Shown: positions 19,935-29,025, numbered from the stretch's first letter. The stretch is 64,000 nt of DNA from an uncultured Lachnospiraceae bacterium (GCA_902760755.1 CACWHK010000010.1:1-64000); one strand, 5' to 3'. Made by a program: numbers and translations. Notes: generated by a model from the sequence alone, not told the origin.

Positions 19935-21086
19935 TTGATCTGGAAGAAGTTTACAATTGAAACCTCTGTCGAGGCAGAGGAGCTGGTAGCAGAGTTTCTG
20001 GAGGAGCTGGGCTTCCCGGGAGCGGAGATCACAGACCGCGTTCCTCTTACGGAAGAGGAAATGAAGCAGATGTATGTGGATGTTCCTCTGATCCAGGAGG
20101 GAGAGACGGAGACTGCAGAGGTTTCCATCTATCTGGATGCGGATCAGGACGAGGCTGCCATCGAGAAGCTGAAGGCAGAGGTTCTGGAAGAACTGGAGCG
20201 TATGGAGGCATACGTTACTGTCGGCAGTAAGCAGATCACTGTGACGGAGACCGAGGATGATTCCACCTGGCAGGAGAACTGGAAGCAGTATTATCAGCCC
20301 TTCCGTCTGGGCGAGGATATCGTGATCTGCCCGACCTGGACAGAGTATGAGGATATCCGGCCGGAAGATAAGGTGGTTCGGATTTCTTCCGTGATGGCCT
20401 TCGGAACCGGTACCCATGAGACCACAAAGCTCTGTATCGGGCAGCTGCGAAAGCACCTTAAGGAAGGACAGTCTGTTTTTGATGTGGGCTGCGGAAGCGG
20501 GATCCTTGCGATCCTGTCCGTTCTTCTCGGAGCGGGTTATGTCCATGGACTGGATATCGATCCCCAGGCAGTGCTTTCCAGTCGCGAAAATGCAGAAGCA
20601 AACGGACTGTCCGAGGACCGGATCGCTTTCTCCTGCGGGAATCTGCTCGCTGGAAATGTGATCGGCGCTGCAACCGAGGAGGAGAAGGAAGTGGCCGGAT
20701 GTGCTGCAAAGGGAGCAGAACAGAATGTCGCAAACGGTTCGAAACAGAGCGCGGCGAAGGAAGCGGCAGACAGGGCGAGCATCGCTTCGGGAATCGCAGC
20801 CGTGAATCCGGTACAGCTGGTGGATCTGGCTCTCGGTGAGGCAGACACCGTACCGGCCAGGACCTACGATATCGTCGTTGCAAATATCTTGGCGGATGTG
20901 ATCATTCCGCTTTCCGCGGTGATCCCGCAGTACCTGGTGCCGGAAGGGATCTTCATCACATCCGGAATAACCGCTGACCGTGCGGAGGATGTACGGACTG
21001 CCATGCGGGAAAACGGACTTACGGTATTGGATACGGTTCAGATGGGTGAGTGGGTATCCATAGTGGCAAAGATGAGTACAAAGTGA
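19935..21086 (+). CDS. prmA: Ribosomal protein L11 methyltransferase PrmA, with insertion
   Basis: 383 residues, about 60-70 longer than usual. PrmA trimethylates ribosomal protein L11. The N-terminal L11-recognition domain is followed by the SAM-binding core: MAFGTGTHETTKLC, VFDVGCGSGILAI and LDIDPQAVLSSREN, then YDIVVANILADVIIPL (the N-I-L-A-D catalytic loop). Between the CGNLL strand and that loop, about residues 240-308, lies an Ala/Glu/Lys-rich insert not expected in the family. It stays in frame, so it is not an obvious frameshift. The start is a TTG at 19935, the only in-frame candidate before MIWKKFTIE, with AAGGA 11 nt upstream. rsmE follows, the usual order. Confidence 0.92.
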   Translation: MIWKKFTIETSVEAEELVAEFLEELGFPGAEITDRVPLTEEEMKQMYVDVPLIQEGETETAEVSIYLDADQDEAAIEKLKAEVLEELERMEAYVTVGSKQITVTETEDDSTWQENWKQYYQPFRLGEDIVICPTWTEYEDIRPEDKVVRISSVMAFGTGTHETTKLCIGQLRKHLKEGQSVFDVGCGSGILAILSVLLGAGYVHGLDIDPQAVLSSRENAEANGLSEDRIAFSCGNLLAGNVIGAATEEEKEVAGCAAKGAEQNVANGSKQSAAKEAADRASIASGIAAVNPVQLVDLALGEADTVPARTYDIVVANILADVIIPLSAVIPQYLVPEGIFITSGITADRAEDVRTAMRENGLTVLDTVQMGEWVSIVAKMSTK

Positions 21087-21115
21087 AGGGTCTGTAAGAT
21101 TTAAAGGGGTAATTC

Positions 21116-21874
21116 ATGCACCGGTTTTTTACTGAAGAAATCGATTCTGCAGCAGGCACGATACGCCTGACGGATACAAACGCCCGTCATGCGGCGCAGG
21201 TGCTGCGTCTTGCGGAGGGTGACCGGATCGAGGTCGGTTCCGGTGACGGACGCGACTACACCTGTCGGATCAGGAGTATCACTCCGGAAGAGGTGGTGGC
21301 GGTGATCGAGGATATCTCCGGAAATGCGGCTGAGCTTCCGATTCAGATCACCCTCTATCAGGGTTTCCCGAAGGGAGACAAGATGGATCTGATCCTGCAG
21401 AAGGCAGTGGAGCTGGGAGCAGCAAGGATCGTACCGGTCTGGATGTCCCGCTGTGTGGTGAAAATGGATGCGGCCAAGGCTGCAAAAAGAAGAGACCGCT
21501 ATCAGGCCATAGCAGAAGCGGCTGCAAAGCAGTCCGGAAGAGGTGTGATCCCGGAGGTGGGTACCTTTCTTTCCATGAAGGATGCCGTGGAGGATGCGAG
21601 GAAGCTGGACCGGATACTGCTCCCCTACGAGAACGCGGAGGGGATGGATGCGGCCAGAGCCTATATTGATGCCATAGCTAAAGATGCGAAGACGGGCGCC
21701 ATACAAAGCCTCGGAATCTTTATCGGACCGGAGGGCGGCTTCGAAGAATCGGAGGTTTCGGCACTGGAAGAAGCCGGAGCAAAGACCATGACTCTGGGGC
21801 ACAGGATCCTTCGGACGGAGACGGCCGGACTGGCAATCCTCTCTGTCCTCGGCTTTACACTGGACGCGGATTAA
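21116..21874 (+). CDS. rsmE: 16S rRNA m3U1498 methyltransferase RsmE
   Basis: 252 residues. RsmE is a SPOUT methyltransferase that modifies U1498 of 16S rRNA using SAM. The N-terminal PUA-like domain begins HRFFTEEIDS and has DARHAAQVLRL-like residues. The SPOUT knot region contains GFPKGDKMDLILQKAVELGA, then FIGPEGGFEESEV and LGHRILRTETAGLAILSVL, all diagnostic. AAGGGG precedes ATG. It is 29 nt after prmA, the conserved prmA-rsmE pair. A weak CCGGG/CCCGG hairpin follows the stop. Confidence 0.96.
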   Translation: MHRFFTEEIDSAAGTIRLTDTNARHAAQVLRLAEGDRIEVGSGDGRDYTCRIRSITPEEVVAVIEDISGNAAELPIQITLYQGFPKGDKMDLILQKAVELGAARIVPVWMSRCVVKMDAAKAAKRRDRYQAIAEAAAKQSGRGVIPEVGTFLSMKDAVEDARKLDRILLPYENAEGMDAARAYIDAIAKDAKTGAIQSLGIFIGPEGGFEESEVSALEEAGAKTMTLGHRILRTETAGLAILSVLGFTLDAD

Positions 21875-21964
21875 ACCGGGCCCATACGAATCCCGGCTTT
21901 ACACCGAATACGGACGGAACAGGTCTCATATGAATGATAGAAAACGATAGGAAACATAGATTAC

Positions 21965-23107
21965 ATGGAAGTATATTTTGATAATTCAGCAACCACCAGA
22001 GTCTACCCGGAAACAGCGGAGATCATGTTAAAGATCATGACGGAGGATTACGGAAATCCCTCCTCCCTGCATAAGTACGGGGTGACAGCGGAGCATTACA
22101 TTAAAGACGCTGCGGAGCAGGCGGCTAAGAGCCTGCACTGCCTGCCGGAGGAGATCCTTTTTACGTCCGGCGGAACGGAAGCCAACAATCAGGCCCTGAT
22201 CGGTACGGCCCTTGCCAAGAACCGGATCGGGAAGCATATCATATCCACGAACATCGAGCATCCGAGCATCGGAGCCACCCTGGACTTTCTGGAGAAGCAG
22301 GGCTTCGAGGTGACCCGGCTTCCGGTGAATGCGGATGGTATCGTAACGCCGGAACAGGTGGCATCCGCCATCCGGCCGGACACGATTCTGGTGTCCGTGA
22401 TGATGGTGAATAACGAGATCGGATCCATCCTTCCCATCGGGGAGATCGCGAAGGCGGTCCATAAAATGGACCCGAAGATCTACATGCATACGGATGCGAT
22501 CCAGGCCTACGGGAAGCTGCCGATCAACGTATCGAAGCTGGGTGTGGACCTGCTTTCCGTCAGCGGACACAAGCTGCACGGACCGAAGGGAAGCGGTTTC
22601 CTCTTTGTGAAGAAGGGACTGTTGCTCCGGCCCATCATTTACGGCGGAGGGCAGCAAAGGAATCTTCGTTCCGGCACCGAAAATGTACCGGCCATCGCGG
22701 GACTCGGGGATGCGATCAGGCGATGCTTCGCAGAGTTTGATGTGAGGCTGGAGAAGATCACGGCTCTTCGGAACCGGCTGATCGAAGGCCTGACTGCACT
22801 GCCGGAGGTGATCGATCACTCCAAGGGCGCTCCCCATATCGTAAGCGTCAGCTTCACCGGTGTTCGTGCAGAGGTGATGCTGCACAGTCTGGAAGCGGAG
22901 GGAATCTACGTATCTGCAGGTTCGGCCTGCTCGTCGAATAAGAAGCGGGAGAGCAGCGTGCTTTCCGCCATCGAGCTTCCGGCAGCGGAACGTGAGTCGA
23001 CCCTTCGATTCAGTTTATGTGAGGATAATACGGAGGAGGAGGTACAGTACGCCATAGATACCGTGGCAAGGCTGCTCCCCACTCTGCGTCATTATACACG
23101 CGGATGA
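21965..23107 (+). CDS. Cysteine desulfurase (IscS/NifS family)
   Basis: 380 residues. A PLP enzyme that removes sulfur from cysteine and hands the persulfide to acceptors. Motifs are VYFDNSATT at the N-terminus, TSGGTEANNQALIG (PLP phosphate region), ISTNIEHPS, the Schiff-base K203 in SVSGHKLHGPKGSG, and the persulfide-carrying C322 in SAGSACSSNKK. The gene stands 62 nt before thiI. This pairing is common in Clostridia and means that the enzyme probably feeds sulfur to ThiI for 4-thiouridine in tRNA rather than being the main Fe-S cluster desulfurase. No scaffold genes (iscU, sufBCD) are close. Confidence 0.94.
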   Translation: MEVYFDNSATTRVYPETAEIMLKIMTEDYGNPSSLHKYGVTAEHYIKDAAEQAAKSLHCLPEEILFTSGGTEANNQALIGTALAKNRIGKHIISTNIEHPSIGATLDFLEKQGFEVTRLPVNADGIVTPEQVASAIRPDTILVSVMMVNNEIGSILPIGEIAKAVHKMDPKIYMHTDAIQAYGKLPINVSKLGVDLLSVSGHKLHGPKGSGFLFVKKGLLLRPIIYGGGQQRNLRSGTENVPAIAGLGDAIRRCFAEFDVRLEKITALRNRLIEGLTALPEVIDHSKGAPHIVSVSFTGVRAEVMLHSLEAEGIYVSAGSACSSNKKRESSVLSAIELPAAERESTLRFSLCEDNTEEEVQYAIDTVARLLPTLRHYTRG

Positions 23108-23116
23108 TATAGGGGT

Positions 23117-23146
23117 GTCATTCTGAGGCCGTCAGGCCGAAGAATC
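23117..23146 (+). repeat. Dispersed intergenic repeat, copy 3
   Basis: GTCATTCTGAG, then GCCGTCAGGC, then CGAAGAATCT. The central GCC..GGC makes a small hairpin. It ends 23 nt before the thiI start. Confidence 0.7.
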
Positions 23147-23169
23147 TTATGAATGAGAGGAATCAATAG

Positions 23170-24354
23170 TTGAAGATACAGACATTTTTGATCAAATACG
23201 CCGAGATCGGCGTGAAGGGAAAGAATCGCTACAAGTTTGAGGACATTCTCTGCAAGCGGCTTCGGTCACGGCTGAAGCCCCTTGGGCAGTTTGAGGTCCG
23301 TAGAGAGTACGGACGGATCTTTGTGGATGCGCACTCGGAGTATGATTATGATGAGGCTGTCCGCAGGATGTCCCGGACCTTCGGCATCACGGGAATCTGT
23401 CCGGTATGGACCTTGGAGGACCCCACCCCGGAGAAGCTGGATGAGACGGTGGCGAAGTACTTCGAGGAGGAGTATGACGACTACGATTTTTCCTTCAAGG
23501 TCCGGGTAAAGAGGATCAACAAGGAATTCCCGGTGGCTTCCATGGAAATGGATGCGCGCCTTGGCGGTGTCCTTCTGGATAAGTATGAGGAAGAGGGGCT
23601 GCACGTGGATGTGCACACCCCGGACGTTATGGTATATGTGGAAATCCGGAAGATCGCATTTATCTACTCCAAGGTGCTTCCGGGCCCCGGAGGACTTCCG
23701 GTGGGAACCAACGGAAGGGCGATCGCCCTTCTTTCCGGCGGTATCGACAGCCCTGTGGCTACCTGGATGATCGCGAAGCGCGGCGTGGAAATGGAGGCGG
23801 TTTACTTCCATTCCCCTCCGTATACCTCGGAGCGGGCGCTGGAGAAGGTGCAGGATCTGGGACGGATCGTGTCTCACTATGCAGGCCCCATCAAGCTGCA
23901 CGTGGTGAATTTCACGGATCTGCAGCTGGCCATCTATGACAACTGTCCCCACGACGAGCTGACCATCATCATGAAGCGGTATATGTTCCGCGTGGCGGAA
24001 GAGCTGGCGAAGCGGGAAGATGCGGAGTGCATCGTGACCGGAGAATCGATAGGGCAGGTGTCCTCGCAGACCCTGTTCTCGCTGGGCGTGATCGACCGTG
24101 CCGTGACCTGTCCGGTGTACCGGCCGTGTATCGGCATGGATAAGCAGGAGATCGTGGATATCTCCGAGAAGATCGGAACCTATGAAACATCCATCCGGCC
24201 CTATGAAGACTGCTGCACCATTTTCGTGGCAAAGCATCCGGTGACCAAGCCGACGCTGGAGCAGATCGAGAAGTCGGAGAGGAAGCTGGAAGGAATCATC
24301 GAACCGATCTACGAGAAAGCAATCGAAACCGCAGAGGTTGTGTGGCTGCGGTAA
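23170..24354 (+). CDS. thiI: tRNA 4-thiouridine sulfurtransferase ThiI
   Basis: 394 residues. ThiI adenylates U8 of tRNA and inserts sulfur; in some bacteria it also supplies sulfur for thiamine thiazole. The N-terminal ferredoxin-like and THUMP domains (about 1-165) are followed by the PP-loop ATPase LLSGGIDSPVATWMIAKRG at about 187. VYRPCIGMDKQEIVDISEKIGTY-type residues lie near the C-terminus (C in CPVYRPC). The rhodanese domain of the long E. coli form is missing, as in most Firmicutes, so the persulfide must come directly from the desulfurase encoded upstream. The start is TTG 23170 with GAGAGG 9 nt before it, and family members begin at this point. Confidence 0.95.
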   Translation: MKIQTFLIKYAEIGVKGKNRYKFEDILCKRLRSRLKPLGQFEVRREYGRIFVDAHSEYDYDEAVRRMSRTFGITGICPVWTLEDPTPEKLDETVAKYFEEEYDDYDFSFKVRVKRINKEFPVASMEMDARLGGVLLDKYEEEGLHVDVHTPDVMVYVEIRKIAFIYSKVLPGPGGLPVGTNGRAIALLSGGIDSPVATWMIAKRGVEMEAVYFHSPPYTSERALEKVQDLGRIVSHYAGPIKLHVVNFTDLQLAIYDNCPHDELTIIMKRYMFRVAEELAKREDAECIVTGESIGQVSSQTLFSLGVIDRAVTCPVYRPCIGMDKQEIVDISEKIGTYETSIRPYEDCCTIFVAKHPVTKPTLEQIEKSERKLEGIIEPIYEKAIETAEVVWLR

Positions 24355-24355
24355 A

Positions 24356-24383
24356 TGTCATCCTGAACGGAGTGAAACGGAAT
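24356..24383 (+). repeat. Dispersed repeat, copy 4, forming the iorA leader
   Basis: TGTCATCCTGAACGGAGTG then AAACGGAAT is a diverged copy of the 26-nt repeat. It fills the gap between the thiI stop and ATG 24384, and its CGGAG is the only ribosome-binding-site candidate for iorA. Confidence 0.55.
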
Positions 24384-26354
24384 ATGCATACAGAATACGT
24401 TATGGGAAATGAAGCGATCGCTCTCGGGGCGCTGGCAGCCGGAGTCAATGTGGTTGCCGGATATCCGGGGACACCGTCCACGGAGGTGTTGGAAACCATC
24501 GCCAAGCATCGGGGTGAGACCACCTACGTGGAGTGGTCAGTCAATGAAAAGGCAGCCATGGAGCTGGTGGCAGGCGCAGCCTACAGCGGTGCCCGGGCTC
24601 TGGTTACCATGAAGCAGGTGGGGCTGAACGTGGCCTCCGACCCCCTGATGAGTCTGGAATATGTGGGCGTGAAGGGCGGTCTGGTGATCCTGGTGGCGGA
24701 TGATCCGGGCCCGATCTCTTCACAGACCGAACAGGATACAAGACATTTTGCGGCATTTTCGAAGGTGCCCTGCTTTGATCCCTCCTCTGCGGAGGAGGCG
24801 TACCGGATGGTGCAGGAGGCCTTCTACCTGTCCGAGGAGTACGGAACTCCCGTTTTCCTCCGGCCCACAACCCGTGTATGCCACGGCTACGCATCCCTCC
24901 AGGTGAAGGATCCGGAGGAGTATACGGTACATAAACCGGAGGGCTTTGTAAAGGATTCGAAGCGCTGGGTGATCTTCCCGCGTCTTTCCTTTGCAAATCA
25001 TCAGAAGATCGTGGCCAGGGATGAAACCCTGGAGGAGGTATTCTCCGGATATCCGGGCAATACCATCCGGACCTTTGGTGAGAAGTCGGGCCTTCGCCTT
25101 GGGGTAGCAGCCTCGGGCATCAGCTACGCATATGCACTGGAAACCCTTGAGAAGCTGGAGCTTCCGTATCAGGTGCAGTTGCTCAAAGTCAGCACGCCTT
25201 ACCCGTTTCCGAAGCAGAAGGCCCTTCGCTTCCTGATGGACTGCGATCAGGTGCTCTGTCTTGAAGAACTGGATCCGGTGGTGGAGGATGGCCTCATCCA
25301 TCTGGTGGGCCGTTACGGGCTTTCCACGGAGATCCTGGGAAAGCATAGCCATGCTACCTCCGTGGCAGGAGAGAATACAAGAGACAGCGTGGAGGGGTGG
25401 ATCCGCACCTTTGTCGGACTTCCGGTGAAGAAGACGGAAGAAACCTCCGCAGAGCAGGAAAGGCCTGCACTTCCGGTTCGTCCTCCGGTGCTTTGTGCCG
25501 GTTGTCCGCACCGCGCATCCTTCTATGCCGTAAAGCAGGCCATGAAGGGGAAGAAGACCATCTTCTGCGGAGATATCGGCTGCTACACGCTGGGAAATGC
25601 CATGCCCCTGGATATGGTGGATACCTGTCTATGTATGGGTGCCGGGGTAAATATTGCCCAGGGCGTCGGCCATGTGGAGCCGGACACCACCTGCTTTGCA
25701 TTTGTGGGAGATTCCACCTTCTTTGCGTCTGCCATCACAGGAGTTGTGAACGCGGTTTATAATCAGGCGGATATGACGCTGATCGTTCTGGATAATTCCA
25801 CCACGGCCATGACCGGCCATCAGCCCCATCCGGGCACCGGACATACCATGATGGGAGAGATCGTGGCAAAGGTGGATATGGAGCAGGTACTCCGTGGCAT
25901 CGGGGTAACGACGGTGGAAACCGTGAATCCGCTCTGCCTTTCGGAGGCAGTGGAAACCGTGGCCCGTGTGGCAGCAGAGCCCGGCGTGAAGGCCATCATT
26001 TTCCGGTATCCCTGCATCGCCATGGCCAGTGACTATGCGAAGCATCTTCGGGAGGTGGGACCGGTATCGATCCTTTCCGAGAAGTGCATTCAGTGTAAGA
26101 AATGTATCCGCGACCTTGGCTGTCCTGCCCTGATCGTAAAGGACGGATGGGTTGCGATCGATGAAACCCTCTGTACGGGGTGCGGTCTCTGCCGTGCCGT
26201 CTGCCCGACGGGAGCCATCACGGGAGGTGATACCCCCGTGTCATTTAAGCCGGGTGAGAAGCCGGCGGAAGAAAACGGCATTTCCGTGAAGGAGGAGGAA
26301 CGCCCCAGACTCGGGGATGATCCCCGGCGGGAAGGGGGTGTGTTCCATGCATAA
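24384..26354 (+). CDS. iorA: Indolepyruvate ferredoxin oxidoreductase, alpha subunit
   Basis: 656 residues. IorAB oxidatively decarboxylates aryl pyruvates (indole-, phenyl-, hydroxyphenylpyruvate) to aryl-acetyl-CoA, reducing ferredoxin. The N-terminal pyrimidine-binding domain contains GYPGTPSTEVLE and EWSVNEKAAMELVAGAAYSG. The C-terminal TPP domain has CAGCPHRASFY, GDIGCYTLG, GDSTFFASAITG and LDNSTTAMTG. At the end are two [4Fe-4S] motifs, CIQCKKCIRDLGCP at about 569 and CTGCGLCRAVCP. I chose ATG 24384; an alternative GTG at 24342 overlaps thiI and adds residues not seen in the family. iorB overlaps the last 8 nt. Confidence 0.95.
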   Translation: MHTEYVMGNEAIALGALAAGVNVVAGYPGTPSTEVLETIAKHRGETTYVEWSVNEKAAMELVAGAAYSGARALVTMKQVGLNVASDPLMSLEYVGVKGGLVILVADDPGPISSQTEQDTRHFAAFSKVPCFDPSSAEEAYRMVQEAFYLSEEYGTPVFLRPTTRVCHGYASLQVKDPEEYTVHKPEGFVKDSKRWVIFPRLSFANHQKIVARDETLEEVFSGYPGNTIRTFGEKSGLRLGVAASGISYAYALETLEKLELPYQVQLLKVSTPYPFPKQKALRFLMDCDQVLCLEELDPVVEDGLIHLVGRYGLSTEILGKHSHATSVAGENTRDSVEGWIRTFVGLPVKKTEETSAEQERPALPVRPPVLCAGCPHRASFYAVKQAMKGKKTIFCGDIGCYTLGNAMPLDMVDTCLCMGAGVNIAQGVGHVEPDTTCFAFVGDSTFFASAITGVVNAVYNQADMTLIVLDNSTTAMTGHQPHPGTGHTMMGEIVAKVDMEQVLRGIGVTTVETVNPLCLSEAVETVARVAAEPGVKAIIFRYPCIAMASDYAKHLREVGPVSILSEKCIQCKKCIRDLGCPALIVKDGWVAIDETLCTGCGLCRAVCPTGAITGGDTPVSFKPGEKPAEENGISVKEEERPRLGDDPRREGGVFHA

Positions 26355-26928
26355 GAATATCGTACTCACCGGCGTCGGCGGACAGGGAACCGTGCTGGCC
26401 TCCAAGCTGGTTGCGGCTGCAGCCATGAAGAAGGGGCTTACCGTGATGGGAGCCGAGACCATCGGAATGGCACAAAGAGGCGGAAGCGTCTTCAGTCATC
26501 TTCGGATCGGTGAGGGGATCCAGTCCCCGATGATCGCGAAGGGAGAGGCAGACCTGATCCTGGGCTTTGAACCGGGAGAAACCCTTCGGATGCTGGACTA
26601 TCTGAAAACCGGCGGACAGATCATTACGGCCCTTCGGCCGGTGATCCCCGTTACATCCGCACTGTCCGGTGATGATTATGACGGCAGAGCCCAGCTGGAA
26701 TATCTTCGGAATACCGGGAATCCCATGCTGGAGGTGGATATGGACCGGGCCATCGAGGCCCTCGGCAGCTCCAAGGTATTGAACGTGGTGATGCTGGGAG
26801 CTGCTGCCGCCACCGGAGCACTGGGTGTCACCCTGGAGGATCTGGAGGAGGCTATCCGGGAAAGACTTCCGGAGAAGTTCCTTGCCATGAACCTGCAGGC
26901 CTTATCCTACGGCGCAGGCCTTCTCTAA
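26347..26928 (+). CDS. iorB: Indolepyruvate ferredoxin oxidoreductase, beta subunit
   Basis: 193 residues. The gamma-domain fold of 2-oxoacid oxidoreductases is recognisable in [20 protein letters not shown] and [20 protein letters not shown], the standard GxGGQG and QRGGxV motifs. It pairs with IorA to form the active enzyme. ATG 26347 has an AAGGGGG site about 8 nt upstream and overlaps the iorA stop, which indicates translational coupling. An earlier in-frame start at 26317 would only add residues from the iorA tail. The downstream upp gene begins after 59 nt. Confidence 0.94.
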   Translation: MHKNIVLTGVGGQGTVLASKLVAAAAMKKGLTVMGAETIGMAQRGGSVFSHLRIGEGIQSPMIAKGEADLILGFEPGETLRMLDYLKTGGQIITALRPVIPVTSALSGDDYDGRAQLEYLRNTGNPMLEVDMDRAIEALGSSKVLNVVMLGAAAATGALGVTLEDLEEAIRERLPEKFLAMNLQALSYGAGLL

Positions 26929-26987
26929 AAAAGCTTACAATGACAGAAAATCCGCACATTCATTTTCGAAATCGGAGGAAAAGGATT

Positions 26988-27632
26988 ATGAAGTATAAGG
27001 ATTATCAGAATATCGAGATCATGGAGCATCCGCTGATCAAGCATAAGATCACCATGCTGAGAAACAAGGAAACCAAGACGGCGGAGTTCCGCAGTCTGGT
27101 GGAGGAGATCGCCATGCTGGAGGCATTTCTGGCACTGCAGGACCTTCCGCTTCGGGACGTGGAGACGGAGACTCCCATCGAGACCTGTATGTCACCGGTG
27201 ATCGACGGCAAGAAGCTGGCCATCGTGCCGATCCTTCGGGCGGGTCTCGGAATGGTGAACGGGATCCATGCCATGGTGCCCACGGCAAAGGTGGGTCATA
27301 TCGGTCTTTACAGAGACCCGGAAACCCATGAGCCCCGGGAATACTACTGCAAGCTGCCGGAGAATATCAACGATCGGCTGGTGGTGGTCCTGGATCCCAT
27401 GCTGGCCACCGGCGGAAGTGCAGCAGCGGCAGTGGATTTCATCAAGGAGCGCGGCGGAAAGCACATCAAGTTCATGTGTATCATCGCGGCACCGGAGGGA
27501 CTGGAGCGTCTGGCGAAGGCGCACCCGGATATTGAGATTTACGTAGGAAATCTGGACAGATGCCTGAACGAGCAGGCATACATTTGTCCCGGACTCGGAG
27601 ATGCGGGAGACCGGATCTTCGGAACTAAATGA
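26988..27632 (+). CDS. upp: Uracil phosphoribosyltransferase
   Basis: 214 residues. Upp converts uracil and PRPP to UMP in pyrimidine salvage. The PRPP-binding motif is [20 protein letters not shown], and the C-terminal uracil-binding [17 protein letters not shown] is the family hallmark. The N-terminus [20 protein letters not shown] is also typical. I chose ATG 26988, with GGAGG and AAAAGGA upstream; an ATG at 26940 would add 16 residues the family lacks. Its place between iorAB and an aryl-CoA ligase gene is unusual, since upp is not part of aryl-acid metabolism. Confidence 0.97.
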   Translation: MKYKDYQNIEIMEHPLIKHKITMLRNKETKTAEFRSLVEEIAMLEAFLALQDLPLRDVETETPIETCMSPVIDGKKLAIVPILRAGLGMVNGIHAMVPTAKVGHIGLYRDPETHEPREYYCKLPENINDRLVVVLDPMLATGGSAAAAVDFIKERGGKHIKFMCIIAAPEGLERLAKAHPDIEIYVGNLDRCLNEQAYICPGLGDAGDRIFGTK

Positions 27633-27655
27633 TAAGTGATTAAAGGAGACTTGCT

Positions 27656-28891
27656 ATGAAGATCAGCAAAGAACAACTGGCACAGGTAAATGACAGGATC
27701 GACGCACTGGTATCCGCAGGCAGCTTCTACGGAAAGAAGCTGAAGGAAGCGGGGATTACGGGTGTACACTCCGTCGAGGAGTTTGAGGAGCTTCCCTTCT
27801 CTGAGAAGGCAGACCTCCGTGATGCATATCCGCTGGGGCTGATGACGGCTCCGGAGGAGAAGATCGTCCGGATCCATTCTTCCTCGGGAACCACAGGCCT
27901 TCCCGTGATCATTCCCTATACACAGAAGGACGTGGATGACTGGGCAACCCAGTTTGCGCGCTGCTATGAGATGGCGGGCATCACGAAGCAGGACCGCATC
28001 CATATCACTCCGGGCTACGGCCTCTGGACCGCAGGTATCGGTTTCCAGCTGGGCTGTGAGAAGCTGGGGGCCATGGCAATCCCCATGGGGCCCGGAAATA
28101 CGGAGAAGCAGCTGCAGATGATGATGGACATGAAGTCCACGGTTCTCTGCGCAACCTCCTCCTATGCGCTGCTGCTGGCAGAGGAGATCGAGAAGCGCGG
28201 CATCCATGATAAGATCCACCTGAAGAAGGGAGTTATCGGCTCCGAGCGCTGGGGCGAGGCCATGCGGAAGCGGATCCATGAGGAGCTGGGCATCGAGCTC
28301 TATGATGTTTACGGTCTGACGGAGATCTACGGCCCGGGCATTGGTATCAACTGCAACCGCGGAACCGCCATGCATTACTGGGACGATTTTATCTATCTGG
28401 AGATCATCGATCCCGAGACCTTGAAGCCGGTGCCGGACGGAGAGCTGGGTGAGATCGTTATCACCACGCTGCAGAAGGAGGGTGCACCGCTGATCCGTTA
28501 CAGGACTCATGACCTGTCCCGCATCGTTCCGGGTGAGTGCCCCTGCGGAAGCAAGTATCCGCGGATCGACATTATCATGGGACGTACCGACGATATGATG
28601 AAGATCAAGGGCGTAAATGTATTCCCGAGCCAGATCGAAGAGGTGCTTCGTGCATTCCCGGAGACCTCCAGCGAGTACCAGATCCGTATCTCTCATCTGG
28701 ATGGCAGGGATACCATGCGTATCTACGTGGAGACCAACGGAAGCGTGGATTTCGCGGACCTTTCCGAGCGGATTGCAGAGAAGGTAAAGAGCAAGATCGG
28801 CTTTACACCGCTTGTGAAGGTTGTGGAGCTTGGCGTGCTTCCGCGCAGCGAGAAGAAGACCAAGCGAGTGATCGACGAGCGTTACGACTGA
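27656..28891 (+). CDS. Phenylacetate-CoA ligase family enzyme
   Basis: 411 residues. This ANL-superfamily enzyme activates an aryl acid with ATP and CoA. The P-loop is RIHSSSGTTGLPVIIPYT at about 75-90. DVYGLTEIYGPG is the A5 motif, YRTHDLSRI the A7 region and GRTDDMMKIKGVNVFPSQIEE the hinge region typical of PaaK. The length is as expected for the short PaaK type. Run in reverse it could make ATP from aryl-acetyl-CoA, which fits with iorAB 700 bp upstream: together they would ferment aromatic amino acids to phenylacetate or indoleacetate. The specific aryl group is not predictable. AAAGGAG precedes ATG. Confidence 0.92.
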   Translation: MKISKEQLAQVNDRIDALVSAGSFYGKKLKEAGITGVHSVEEFEELPFSEKADLRDAYPLGLMTAPEEKIVRIHSSSGTTGLPVIIPYTQKDVDDWATQFARCYEMAGITKQDRIHITPGYGLWTAGIGFQLGCEKLGAMAIPMGPGNTEKQLQMMMDMKSTVLCATSSYALLLAEEIEKRGIHDKIHLKKGVIGSERWGEAMRKRIHEELGIELYDVYGLTEIYGPGIGINCNRGTAMHYWDDFIYLEIIDPETLKPVPDGELGEIVITTLQKEGAPLIRYRTHDLSRIVPGECPCGSKYPRIDIIMGRTDDMMKIKGVNVFPSQIEEVLRAFPETSSEYQIRISHLDGRDTMRIYVETNGSVDFADLSERIAEKVKSKIGFTPLVKVVELGVLPRSEKKTKRVIDERYD

Positions 28892-28899
28892 TATTCAGG

Positions 28900-28926
28900 T
28901 GTAATTCTGAGCAAAGCGAAGAATCT
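28900..28926 (+). repeat. Dispersed intergenic repeat, copy 5
   Basis: TGTAATTCTGAG then CAAAGCGAAGAATCT, followed at 28940 by CTCAGGATGAC, a piece of the opposite arm. It lies in the paaK-pepD gap. Confidence 0.65.
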
Positions 28927-28959
28927 ATACAACCACGATCCTCAGGATGACATATGGGT

Positions 28960-28995
28960 GTGCCCGGTGTGGCAGGGAGCTGTCATACCGGGCAC
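28960..28995 (+). other. Stem-loop in the pepD leader
   Basis: GTGCCCGGTGTGGCAG and CTGTCATACCGGGCAC can form a 16-bp stem (with G-U pairs) closed by a GGAG loop. No T-run follows, so it is not a standard terminator. It may be an RNA processing or stability element between paaK and pepD. Confidence 0.6.
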
Positions 28996-29025
28996 GTGGT
29001 ATATACGAGTTTGAAGGAGATGACT

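Noticed and set aside
27539..28696. A 385-residue open frame antisense to the PaaK-like ligase
   Set aside because: No start signal; the ANL motifs are on the + strand.
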